Shown here: piece by piece, positions 1-7,675 of the stretch
Position numbering within the stretch: the stretch's first letter is position 1
Layout of the letters: each line of letters begins with the position of its first letter
Source of the DNA: Proteiniphilum sp. UBA5283
Lineage (GTDB): Bacteria; Bacteroidota; Bacteroidia; Bacteroidales; Dysgonomonadaceae
Assembly: GCA_002408485.1 (NCBI GenBank)
Contig: DHSP01000077.1
Coordinates: forward strand, 1-29,705
DNA: 29,705 nucleotides
Direction of reading: 5' to 3'
Program-made: the position numbers and the translations under genes
The notes under the pieces: model-generated
Databases searched by the model: none
What the model saw: only the letters and a program-made list of their open reading frames with translations
What the model was told of the DNA's origin: nothing

Positions 1-1
1 G

Positions 2-211
2 GAGAATAATCGGGTTGTAGCCGGCATCAGCAGAACCTACGAAGTACAAGTGGGAAAACGAAACAAAAGTTTTTACAACGAAAGGAGTTTCTTGAAAATC
101 TTTCCAAAGGACAAAAGAACTAGAATTGAGTCTTTCATTAAAGAACATCAAACAGATTTTGATTCTGTTGAACAGGTGTTTCAACTTTATCAATACGTCA
201 TCGCACAATAA
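2..211 (+). CDS. C-terminal fragment of an unidentified protein (5' end outside window)
   Basis: The frame is open from the first full codon at position 2 to a TAA at 209-211, giving the last 69 residues of a protein that starts before the window. The tail is rich in Lys, Phe and Tyr, has a short segment reading FLKIFPKDKR, and ends in a Phe/Gln/Tyr-rich helix (VFQLYQYVIAQ). Tails of this type (basic residues, FP, then an amphipathic helix) occur in many secreted Bacteroidota proteins of unknown function, but I do not recognise a named family. No terminator is visible just after the stop. It is a separate transcription unit from the next gene, which has its own promoter motif. Confidence 0.6.
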   Translation, partial: ENNRVVAGISRTYEVQVGKRNKSFYNERSFLKIFPKDKRTRIESFIKEHQTDFDSVEQVFQLYQYVIAQ

Positions 212-387
212 GCCCTGGATCTGTCTCCCTTTCCTGTAACCCTCTCCATCACAATCACAGCAGGGACAGATGAACCTATGGTTGGAAAAAAACGATTACC
301 GTTTCCCTTCATTTAAAACCATTTGGAGTTGCCCTAAAGCATGGATTGTTTTAACATTCCTTCTTTTCCTATCATGAAAATTAATAG

Positions 388-395
388 TACATTTG
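388..395 (+). promoter_or_regulatory. Bacteroidota -7 promoter element (TACATTTG)
   Basis: TACATTTG matches the Bacteroidota primary-sigma -7 consensus TAnnTTTG. It lies 26 nt upstream of the ATG at 422, so transcription would start near position 402. I do not see a clear -33 TTTG at the usual spacing; there is only a T-rich stretch near 364-367. An in-frame ATG at 341 lies upstream of this element and so is unlikely to be the true start. Confidence 0.5.
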
Positions 396-421
396 TGTCT
401 CAACATACTCACACACCGTTC

Positions 422-1129
422 ATGAAAAAAAATCTTTTATTCACCTGCACGCTTCTCTTGCCTCTCATGCTCTTTGCGCAACAAACGGGCGCAACCTTTA
501 AGAACGGTTTGGATTCACTTGCTTTCATAAATGGCAAGGCTGTGTTTTGTCTTACAGGTTTTGCGGGTTTATCCACAGCACAGGTAGGGGAAGGCAGTTA
601 TGAACAGGTCGATCATTTTCTGTTGATTAAGACATCGGACTATTCCGGTCCCAAGTCGGCATATCAGCCAATAAAAGGCTCAACGAATGACAGCTGCCTG
701 GTAAAGGTCGTAGGATCAGACAACTATCCTCTACAGAATATCCTGGTAGAGGCGCGTACAAAATCGGACAAGGTGCTCGAGGGAAAAGTGTCCGGCGACG
801 ATGGCAAGGCCTGGTTTAAAGATAACGATAAGCTGGAGAAAATTACAGTCTCTGCCATGGGATACGATGCTATCACGATAGATCATACACTGGGAAAACA
901 CTACCTGGTCACGATGACCGAAAATAATATCATTGAAAACAGCACTGTAGTATTTAGTATACGCACAGTGGACGACGAAACAATCTCTCTGTTGCTGCTC
1001 ACAGACGATTTCAAGGAGAGTAAAAACCGACTCTCCGATCTGCAAAAGCTGGAGAAGAAAATACGCAAACGTAATCTGCTCGAAAAACGGCTAAAAAAGG
1101 TATATGTACCCTATGTGCGGAAAATGTAA
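422..1129 (+). CDS. Secreted protein of unknown function with a carboxypeptidase-regulatory-like segment
   Basis: This is a 235-residue protein. Residues 1-20 form a Sec signal peptide (MKKNLLF, a hydrophobic core, then a cleavage region around LFAQQ), so the product is exported. Residues about 90-165 read like a carboxypeptidase-regulatory or Ig-like beta sandwich (PLQNILVEART, then GKVSGDDGKAWF, then SAMGYD), a fold common in Bacteroidota envelope proteins. The C-terminal 40 residues are highly basic and likely helical (KLEKKIRKRNLLEKRLKK). There is no lipobox Cys. The start at 422 is preferred over the in-frame ATG at 341 because it gives a clean signal peptide and lies just downstream of a -7 promoter element. 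It converges on the yqeY-family gene with only 10 nt between stops. No specific function can be assigned. Confidence 0.75.
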   Translation: MKKNLLFTCTLLLPLMLFAQQTGATFKNGLDSLAFINGKAVFCLTGFAGLSTAQVGEGSYEQVDHFLLIKTSDYSGPKSAYQPIKGSTNDSCLVKVVGSDNYPLQNILVEARTKSDKVLEGKVSGDDGKAWFKDNDKLEKITVSAMGYDAITIDHTLGKHYLVTMTENNIIENSTVVFSIRTVDDETISLLLLTDDFKESKNRLSDLQKLEKKIRKRNLLEKRLKKVYVPYVRKM

Positions 1130-1139
1130 TCGCCCGCGA

Positions 1140-1589
1140 TCAAGAAAGCAGCTTCTTCACCATTTCTGAAACAGCCCGTCCTTCCGCCTTACCGGCAAGT
1201 TGTTTCGTGGCCAATCCCATTACCTTGCCCATCTCTTTCATGGAGGTAGCGCCCACTTCGGCAATGAGCGCCTTCAGAGCACCTTCCAACTGCTCCGGGG
1301 TCAGTTGTGCCGGGAGATACTCCTGGATCACTTTCATTTGCTCGATCTCAGCTTCGGCAAGGTCAGGCCGGTTTTGTTCCGAATAGATCGTGGCACTGTC
1401 TTTACGCTGTTTCACCATTTTTTGCAAAATGGATGTGGCTGTCTCATCAGATAGATCTCCGGCAGCACCCTTCGCTGTTTTTGCTTCCAGCAACTCTTTC
1501 TTTATTCCTCTCAACGCTTCCAGACGCACTTTGTCCTTGGCAAGCATTGCTTTTTTTATCTCTCCGGTAATCTTTTCCAGTAGTTCCAT
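1140..1589 (-). CDS. GatB/YqeY domain protein
   Basis: This 149-residue protein matches the YqeY family, which is related to the C-terminal tRNA-binding domain of the GatB amidotransferase subunit. It has the N-terminal segment LLEKITGEIKKAML, a central basic stretch with MVKQRKDSATIY, the signature EIEQMKVIQEYLPAQL near residues 82-97, and a C-terminal GKVMGLATKQLAGKAEGR. The length is normal for the family. The molecular role is not settled; a link to tRNA-dependent amidotransferase or tRNA binding is inferred from homology. It lies 59 nt downstream of ftsZ on the same strand as the last gene of the dcw cluster, a position typical of Bacteroidota. No separate promoter motif was seen in the gap. 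Confidence 0.93.
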   Translation of the reverse strand: MELLEKITGEIKKAMLAKDKVRLEALRGIKKELLEAKTAKGAAGDLSDETATSILQKMVKQRKDSATIYSEQNRPDLAEAEIEQMKVIQEYLPAQLTPEQLEGALKALIAEVGATSMKEMGKVMGLATKQLAGKAEGRAVSEMVKKLLS

Positions 1590-1648
1590 GTTGTTTCTTT
1601 TCTTTGATCTATTCCTGTTATATCCAAAGCCATTCTAAACAGGTCCCA

Positions 1649-2941
1649 TCAATCGAACAGAGACGTCGACTGAGGATGTGTTTCCGATTGAAAGGCTCGG
1701 GGATTGAAATCTGCTTCCCGTTTGAAGACGGGAGTCTTTTCGAGTGCCTCGAGCACCTTATCGTCATCCAGTTCATCAATAGTCAGCACAAACGGTTCCT
1801 GCCGATAGTTGACGGTGGTAAGGGTTTTTAACCCTGTTTTTCCGTAATACTTTTCTATCAGTTCCTTGTCGCGTTTCTCCTGCTCCAGCTTCGCATCGCG
1901 TTCAATCTGTTCTTGTATCTCTTCTGCCCTCGTCTTTTCTTCCTGATGCTCCTTGATTCCCGGAACACTGGTGATAGAAAAGCCGGTAGCAAGCAGCGTC
2001 ACTTTCACCTCTTCACCCAGCGACTCTTCCACAGCCGCTCCCCAGATCACTTCAATCTCCCTGCTAAACTTCGACATGAAATCGTGCAAAGCATTCATCT
2101 CTTCCATCATCAGCGGACTCTCTTCGCCAAAAGAGAGGTTGATCAGAATTTTCTTGGCGCTGAACACATCGTTGTTGTTAAGCAATGGTGAATGCAATGC
2201 GTTCTTTATGGCATCATTGACCCGATCATCCCCTTTCCCCAGGCCGCTACTCATGATGGCCACACCACCATCTTTGAGCGTGGTGTTTACATCAGCAAAA
2301 TCGAGATTTACATGTCCGTGCACGGTGATGATCTCGGCAATGCTCCTGGCTGCGGTTGCCAGTGTATCATCGGCTCTGGCAAAGGCATTCAGCATGGTCA
2401 GATCACTGTAAATATCCCGCAAACGCTCATTATTGATGACCAGGAGTGCATCCACATTTTTGGCAATCTCTTCCACGCCCTTCACTGCCTGAACAATCTT
2501 TCGGGGACCTTCAAACATAAAAGGAATGGTAACGATGCCTACGGTGAGGATACCCATGTCCTTTGCCACACGAGCCACCACGGGTGCTGCTCCTGTCCCG
2601 GTTCCACCGCCCATACCAGCGGTGATAAAAGCCATTCGGGTGCCGTCGTTCAGTAGATCCTCAATCATCTCAACACTCTCCTCGGCAGCTCTTCGGGCCA
2701 CTTCCGGTTTGTTTCCTGCTCCCAATCCTCCGGTAGTGCTTTCGCCCAATTGTATTTTCATGGGTACAGGTGATTCCATCAGCGCCTGATGGTCGGTATT
2801 GCACAATGCAAAGGAGACGTCGTGTATACCCTCCTGAAACATATGGTTCACGGCATTACCGCCACCACCTCCCACACCAATCACCTTTATGATGGCATCG
2901 GTATGGCTCTCGATCTGAAAATCCAATATATCGTCGTTCAT
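1649..2941 (-). CDS. ftsZ: Cell division GTPase FtsZ
   Basis: FtsZ is the tubulin-like GTPase that polymerises at midcell and scaffolds the divisome. The 430-residue product has the Gly-rich nucleotide loop IGVGGGGGNA (21-30), the tubulin signature GGGTGTG (111-117), and the T7 synergy loop NLDFADV (212-218) whose Asp residues complete the GTPase site of the next subunit. After the globular domain (to about 330) comes a charged, Glu/Lys/Arg-rich segment (about 333-375) likely to be helical rather than a disordered linker. The C-terminus ends TSLFD and lacks the proteobacterial FtsA-binding consensus. It is 20 nt downstream of ftsA. The start ATG gives MNDDILDF, followed closely by the conserved core. 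Confidence 0.98.
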   Translation of the reverse strand: MNDDILDFQIESHTDAIIKVIGVGGGGGNAVNHMFQEGIHDVSFALCNTDHQALMESPVPMKIQLGESTTGGLGAGNKPEVARRAAEESVEMIEDLLNDGTRMAFITAGMGGGTGTGAAPVVARVAKDMGILTVGIVTIPFMFEGPRKIVQAVKGVEEIAKNVDALLVINNERLRDIYSDLTMLNAFARADDTLATAARSIAEIITVHGHVNLDFADVNTTLKDGGVAIMSSGLGKGDDRVNDAIKNALHSPLLNNNDVFSAKKILINLSFGEESPLMMEEMNALHDFMSKFSREIEVIWGAAVEESLGEEVKVTLLATGFSITSVPGIKEHQEEKTRAEEIQEQIERDAKLEQEKRDKELIEKYYGKTGLKTLTTVNYRQEPFVLTIDELDDDKVLEALEKTPVFKREADFNPRAFQSETHPQSTSLFD

Positions 2942-2961
2942 TGCTCCTTATCTTTTCTCTG

Positions 2962-4290
2962 TTATTCATCATCCTCTTCTGAAAAGAATTCGCCAAAGAC
3001 ATCCTCTATCTTTGAGAATATTCCCCCTTCCTGTTTTTCTGCTTTCGGTTTCTTCTCCTTTTTGTCATTTTTCGGCTTTTTCTTTTTCGTGGAAAACCAG
3101 CCGGAAGAGGGAGATCTGCGATCCTCATCCTGTTCTTCTGAAGTATCGGCAAGTACAAGTTCGCAATCCTCTTCCGCAAAGATCAACATGCCCAATGCCT
3201 GTGTAAATGAAGGATCGCTGATCAGTTCAGGCGCATTGTTGATAAATGTTTTTTTCGCCAACGCCTTTCTTACAGGCATCTTCATCTTTTGGGTAAGATA
3301 GAGATCCAGGTTCTTCAGTTGTGATGCTCCGCCCGTAATGATCATTCCCGCCCCCAGCTGTCCTTCGTAACCAGAGAGAATGATCTGCTCCCTGATATTT
3401 GCGGTGATCTCATCGAGACGCATGCCGATGACTTTATTTAATTCCGTCAGGTCTATATCTGGTTTCGAAGCAAAAGGAGACGTAAAAAGGGGAGCATCCT
3501 GATTTTCCATGGCTCGACCGAATTTTATCTTCAGCTGTTCCGCATCGTTTTCGGTAAAGTTGAGCGCGCTGATATCCTTCGTCAGGTTTTTGCCTCCGAA
3601 TGGGATGACCACCATGCGTCGCAGTATACCACCCTTGTAGACGGAGAGGGAAGTGGTCCCGGAGCCGAAGTCAACGAAAACGCAACCCAGCTCTTTTTCT
3701 TCCTCGCTGAGCGATATCTCCGCCGATGCGGTCGGCCCTACAATAAAATCGACGATCTCCAGGTCCGTTTTGGCAGCGATACTTTTTTCGATATTCGACA
3801 ACAGGTTTGGGCGTCCCACGATCAGCTCATAACCGGCCTCAATCTGCGAACCGGTCACCCCAACCGGACTGCGCTCCGGTTTGTCGTCGATATAATATTC
3901 CACGTCTGCAACCCGATAATTACGCACCATCTCGGGCTGAAACTTTTCGGCCGCTTTGCGCAACTGGCTTACCACCTCTTCAGTGACCATTCCGGTAGAG
4001 AGTTGCTTCATCTCATGAAATTCCAGGGTATGCAGTGATTGGCCTGCCAGGGAAACATACACTTTAGCGATCTTCCGCCCCAAGCTGTTTTCGAGCATCA
4101 TCACCAGCTTATGCACATTGGCCCCTACCTGTTCAATATTGTACACCATACCTCTGCGCACGGAATTACCGGCATCAATGGAACCACTGGCGAGAATGGA
4201 TATCACATTGTGCTCATTCTTTCGCCCGACAACGCCTTTTATCCGGGAAGTACCCAGATCAATCACAGCTATAAATCCTGAATGCATCAT
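2962..4290 (-). CDS. ftsA: Cell division protein FtsA (actin-like)
   Basis: FtsA is an actin-fold ATPase that tethers FtsZ filaments to the inner membrane and recruits later divisome proteins. The 442-residue product shows the phosphate-1 motif DLGTSRIKG (11-19), a phosphate-2 motif VDFGSGTTSLSV, and the adenosine motif MIITGGASQL. The SHS2/1C region lies near residues 90-165. The C-terminal 60 residues are unusual beside E. coli FtsA (420 aa): a very basic run (KKKKPKNDKKEKKPK) is followed by an amphipathic segment (GGIFSKIEDVFGEFF) and a final acidic EEDDE. The amphipathic segment is the likely membrane-targeting helix. The gene lies 105 nt after ftsQ, one of the larger gaps in the cluster. 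Confidence 0.97.
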   Translation of the reverse strand: MMHSGFIAVIDLGTSRIKGVVGRKNEHNVISILASGSIDAGNSVRRGMVYNIEQVGANVHKLVMMLENSLGRKIAKVYVSLAGQSLHTLEFHEMKQLSTGMVTEEVVSQLRKAAEKFQPEMVRNYRVADVEYYIDDKPERSPVGVTGSQIEAGYELIVGRPNLLSNIEKSIAAKTDLEIVDFIVGPTASAEISLSEEEKELGCVFVDFGSGTTSLSVYKGGILRRMVVIPFGGKNLTKDISALNFTENDAEQLKIKFGRAMENQDAPLFTSPFASKPDIDLTELNKVIGMRLDEITANIREQIILSGYEGQLGAGMIITGGASQLKNLDLYLTQKMKMPVRKALAKKTFINNAPELISDPSFTQALGMLIFAEEDCELVLADTSEEQDEDRRSPSSGWFSTKKKKPKNDKKEKKPKAEKQEGGIFSKIEDVFGEFFSEEDDE

Positions 4291-4395
4291 ATATTTGGTT
4301 GATGAACTTTTTGGTTACATTATTGTTTAACAAACGCTCCTGGAACATTTTTGTTTGCTTGTTAACATCATTTTCAAAGTAGAAATAATCTCTTT

Positions 4396-5127
4396 TTACT
4401 TTCTTGTGCCCACGACCTGATTCTCATATTTCAGGTTGATCTCGCTATATCGATTCCATCCTACCACGTTCAATCCCTCTTCCACAAAAAGGACAAATTT
4501 CGCCAGTTTGGCCGGGTAGTCGTCGAGACTTCCCACAACGATCCTGAAATCGCCGGCACGCGGTATCAGTTCCACGTCCTTATTTTTCTGCACCACAATC
4601 TGTTCTATCCAGGCATCCCAGTCGGGATTATCCCGTAGGAACATTGCAAAATCATACAGGTCATTTTGTGCAAACTCTTCGTCAATAACACCCGTGGCAA
4701 TAGGCACATAGACAGCAAAGTTAGACGACAGGGGCATGATACGGCGATCTTTATCAACATAAAAACTGCCTTTTACATCGGAGATAATCCTTAACACCGG
4801 CTCCCGCTGGCGAATGGATGCCACAATGGAACCACCTGCCGTGGTATATACCTCTGCCGACTCCACCAGGCGATTGGTAAGAATGGTGTCGCGAATGGCC
4901 AACGTGTTGATCTGTCCGAAAGTCTTGCCCACTGGATACAAATCATATCTCTTCACCAGATTCACAACATCCTGTGCCTCTACAAAGCGGGTTCGGCTGC
5001 TGTCTTTGATAATCACCTCAAATCGCTCGCATACGTTATCGCGTGAAGAATCTCTGAAATAGGATGCCGAAAAGATCAAATACCCTATTACAACAACAGC
5101 AACCAATATGATAAAGACTTTCTTCAT
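4396..5127 (-). CDS. ftsQ: Cell division protein FtsQ/DivIB
   Basis: This 243-residue bitopic membrane protein has a very short cytoplasmic N-terminus (MKK), one transmembrane helix (about 4-24, VFIILVAVVVIGYLIF) and a periplasmic domain. In the divisome FtsQ bridges early and late proteins and holds FtsL. The periplasmic part contains the POTRA/beta-domain pattern (SAEVYTTAGGSIVASIRQREPV near 91-112; FYVDKDRRIMPLS near 122-134), which resembles FtsQ across phyla. The family is poorly conserved in sequence; the call rests on these motifs and on the position between murC and ftsA. A candidate -7 promoter element lies 27 nt upstream. Confidence 0.9.
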   Translation of the reverse strand: MKKVFIILVAVVVIGYLIFSASYFRDSSRDNVCERFEVIIKDSSRTRFVEAQDVVNLVKRYDLYPVGKTFGQINTLAIRDTILTNRLVESAEVYTTAGGSIVASIRQREPVLRIISDVKGSFYVDKDRRIMPLSSNFAVYVPIATGVIDEEFAQNDLYDFAMFLRDNPDWDAWIEQIVVQKNKDVELIPRAGDFRIVVGSLDDYPAKLAKFVLFVEEGLNVVGWNRYSEINLKYENQVVGTRK

Positions 5128-5153
5128 GCTGTTATCTGTTTGGTTTGATTACA

Positions 5154-5161
5154 CAAAGATA
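5154..5161 (-). promoter_or_regulatory. Candidate internal -7 promoter element for ftsQ-ftsA-ftsZ (TATCTTTG on minus strand)
   Basis: On the minus strand this reads TATCTTTG, a perfect match to TAnnTTTG. It sits in the 71-nt gap between the murC stop and the ftsQ start, so a transcript would begin near 5147, about 20 nt before the ftsQ ATG. No good -33 TTTG is visible, so the assignment rests on the -7 match and location. Confidence 0.45.
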
Positions 5162-5198
5162 CATTAAGATGTGCAATAGCAGATCGAATTAAAAAACA

Positions 5199-6578
5199 TT
5201 AATCATTCACTGTGTACTTCTTTCTCAGCAGGCTTTCGATAGCGGGAAGCAACCTGTCGATATCACCGGCACCAAAAGTAACAAGCACCTCCAGCGGCTT
5301 ATGCTCAAGCAACCCCAACAGCTCCTCTTTCCGGCATAACACCTTCTCTGGCGAAGTGATTTTATCGAAGATAATCTGCGACGAAACGCCCTGTATGGGT
5401 TCTTCCCTTGCAGGATAGATATCCAGCAGAATCACATCATCGAGGAGAGAGAGGCTCTCTGCAAACTGATCTGCAAAGTCGCGGGTCCGTGTATAGAGGT
5501 GTGGCTGGAATACACCCGTCACCTTTTTGCCAGGATAGAGTGCTTTGATGGAGTGGATGGCTGCTGACAGCTCCCGCGGATGATGAGCGTAATCATCAAT
5601 AAATACAATTTTTTTCGATTTGATCTGAAAATCGAAGCGCCTTTTCGCACCGCCAAAGCTACGCATGGCACAGCGGATCTCTTCCGGTGTGACACCACAA
5701 CGTATGGCTACAGCAATGGCTGCTACGGCATTTTCAATATTCACCTTCACCGGCACTCCCAGAAAAATATCGGCAATCTTCATTTCAGGAGACACGAAAT
5801 CGAACAGGATCTCCCCGTTTCCAATGCGGATATTCTCTGCACGATAATCGCCCTCCGCTTCTCCATAACTCAGCACAGTCACTGTTTCGTCGGTGCGTGG
5901 GGTGACCGGTGCTCCCTTTTTCAGGATAAGACAACCATGAGGACGAATGAGCGAGGTGAATTTTTCAAAACTTTCCCTGTAAGCTTCTTCTGTTCCATAG
6001 ATATCGAGATGATCGGGATCGGCAGAAGTGATGATGGCGATCCAGGGTTTCAGCCAATGAAAAGAACGGTCATATTCGTCAGCTTCGGCAACGGTAATAT
6101 TGCTTTTGTCGGAGAGCAGCAGGTTGTTGTCATAATTTTTTAATATCCCCCCCAGGAAGGCATTGCAGTCCACATGTGACTGGCGCAGCAGATGGGCCGT
6201 CATGCTTGAGACAGTGGTCTTGCCGTGCGTTCCCGCCACACAGACAGCATCGCTCGTTTTGGTGATCTCACCAAGCAGCTGTGCCCGTTTCATGATAGTG
6301 AATCCCCGTTCACTGAAAAAAACCAATTCCCCGTGCGATGCAGGTATGGCAGGTGTATAAACCACGAGCGTTTTTTCTTTGTCCACAAAAAAGGGGGGAA
6401 TTTTCTGTATGTCATCCTCATAATGCACAAAAGCGCCCTCCTCTACAAGCGTTTGTGTGAGCGGCGTTTCTGCACGGTCATACCCTCCTACCCTTTTTCT
6501 CTTCGAAAGAAAATAGCGGGCAAGATTGCTCATGCCAATCCCGCCAATGCCTATAAAATATATATTTTCGTAATTCAT
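5199..6578 (-). CDS. murC: UDP-N-acetylmuramate--L-alanine ligase
   Basis: MurC adds L-Ala to UDP-MurNAc using ATP, the first amino-acid addition in peptidoglycan precursor synthesis in the cytoplasm. The 459-residue product has the N-terminal Rossmann loop GIGGIGM (10-16), which marks MurC rather than MurD, MurE or MurF, the ATP P-loop GTHGKTT (116-122), the Mur acidic motif EADEYDRSF (near 175) and a C-terminal domain with DDYAHHP. The length fits the family. The gene start overlaps the murG stop by 4 nt, indicating translational coupling. Confidence 0.97.
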   Translation of the reverse strand: MNYENIYFIGIGGIGMSNLARYFLSKRKRVGGYDRAETPLTQTLVEEGAFVHYEDDIQKIPPFFVDKEKTLVVYTPAIPASHGELVFFSERGFTIMKRAQLLGEITKTSDAVCVAGTHGKTTVSSMTAHLLRQSHVDCNAFLGGILKNYDNNLLLSDKSNITVAEADEYDRSFHWLKPWIAIITSADPDHLDIYGTEEAYRESFEKFTSLIRPHGCLILKKGAPVTPRTDETVTVLSYGEAEGDYRAENIRIGNGEILFDFVSPEMKIADIFLGVPVKVNIENAVAAIAVAIRCGVTPEEIRCAMRSFGGAKRRFDFQIKSKKIVFIDDYAHHPRELSAAIHSIKALYPGKKVTGVFQPHLYTRTRDFADQFAESLSLLDDVILLDIYPAREEPIQGVSSQIIFDKITSPEKVLCRKEELLGLLEHKPLEVLVTFGAGDIDRLLPAIESLLRKKYTVND

Positions 6579-7675
6579 ACCATGATCAATTTTTCAATCT
6601 CATCCACGATTCGTTCTGCCGAATCATGTTGCGCCAGCTTTACAATATTCCGGCTCAGACTTTTAAGCTGTTCTTCGTTCTTCACAAGCGAAAGTGCCAC
6701 ATCGAACAGCAGAGCAGGAGCCAATGCGTCGGAGACCATGACAGCCGCCTCCTTATTCACCAATGCCTGCGCATTCTTCGTCTGGTGATCTTCCGCCACA
6801 TTGGGTGAGGGAACCAGGACAACCGCCTTTCCGAGCAAACTAAACTCTGATATGGAACCAGCGCCCGCACGGGAAATTACCAGGTCGGCCACAGAATAGG
6901 CATACTCCATCCGATGCACAAAATCGCACAGATGCACATTGGGTGGAATCATCCCGGCCTCTTGCAGCTGCTGCATTTCTTTGTAGTAGTACTTACCGCA
7001 CTGCCAGATCACCTGCACATTGTCCTGCACGGCCAGCTTGGAGAAAGCACCTGTAATACTTTTATTAAGCGTGCGTGCCCCCAGGCTTCCTCCCAGCATC
7101 AGGATTGTTCGCTTGAGGGGATCCAGCTGAAAGTAATTATATCCATCCTGCCTATTCTCCTCCGATATCAACAGCTCCTGGCGGCAGGGATTGCCTGTGA
7201 GCACTATTTTTTCTTTTGGGAAAAACTTTTCCATCCCATCATAGGCCACACAGATGGTCGCAGCCTTTTGTGCCAGCAGCTTGTTGGTCACCCCCGCATA
7301 GGAGTTCTGTTCCTGTAGTAAGGTGGGTACTCCCTTTGCAGATGCTGCCTTCAATATGGGGCCGCTGGCATAACCACCTACTCCCACAGCAATATCGGGT
7401 TTGAAGTCATTCACAATTTTTCGCGCTTTTTGCATGCTCCTGAGCAACTTGATGCCGACAGAGACATTCTTCAGCAAGTTCTTCCTGTCGAACCCTGCCA
7501 CAGGCAGTCCCACGATATTGTATCCGGCGGCGGGCACCCGCTCCATCTCCATGCGATCTTCGGCTCCCACGAAAAGGATTTCACACTCCGGCCACCGTTT
7601 CCTCGTTGCGTTTGCAATCGAAATAGCCGGGAATATATGTCCCCCCGTGCCTCCTCCGCTGATAATTATCTTCAT
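6575..7675 (-). CDS. murG: UDP-GlcNAc transferase MurG (lipid II synthase)
   Basis: MurG transfers GlcNAc from UDP-GlcNAc to lipid I on the inner face of the membrane, producing lipid II. This GT28-family protein of 366 residues has the Gly-rich G-loop GGGTGGHIFP (7-16) that starts the acceptor domain, the GVGGYASGP loop near residue 97, a second Gly loop MLGGSLGARTLN near 193, and the nucleotide-sugar signature SRAGAGSISEF near 270. It overlaps ftsW upstream and murC downstream by 4 nt each, a compact arrangement that suggests coupled translation of the ftsW-murG-murC block. Confidence 0.97.
   Translation of the reverse strand: MKIIISGGGTGGHIFPAISIANATRKRWPECEILFVGAEDRMEMERVPAAGYNIVGLPVAGFDRKNLLKNVSVGIKLLRSMQKARKIVNDFKPDIAVGVGGYASGPILKAASAKGVPTLLQEQNSYAGVTNKLLAQKAATICVAYDGMEKFFPKEKIVLTGNPCRQELLISEENRQDGYNYFQLDPLKRTILMLGGSLGARTLNKSITGAFSKLAVQDNVQVIWQCGKYYYKEMQQLQEAGMIPPNVHLCDFVHRMEYAYSVADLVISRAGAGSISEFSLLGKAVVLVPSPNVAEDHQTKNAQALVNKEAAVMVSDALAPALLFDVALSLVKNEEQLKSLSRNIVKLAQHDSAERIVDEIEKLIMV

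Noticed and set aside
212..275. Imperfect inverted repeat CTGTCTCCCT / AGGGACAG after the first partial gene
   Set aside because: It has a bulge, a loop of over 30 nt and no T run, so it does not support a terminator.
1636..2941. Open frames on the plus strand opposite ftsZ, up to about 170 codons across this part of the cluster
   Set aside because: They are antisense to strongly conserved division genes, have no start context or recognisable domains, and arise from codon bias of the real genes.
4291..4395. Near-promoter CTACTTTG on the minus strand in the ftsQ-ftsA gap
   Set aside because: The spacing between TA and TTTG is one base short of TAnnTTTG and no -33 element is present.
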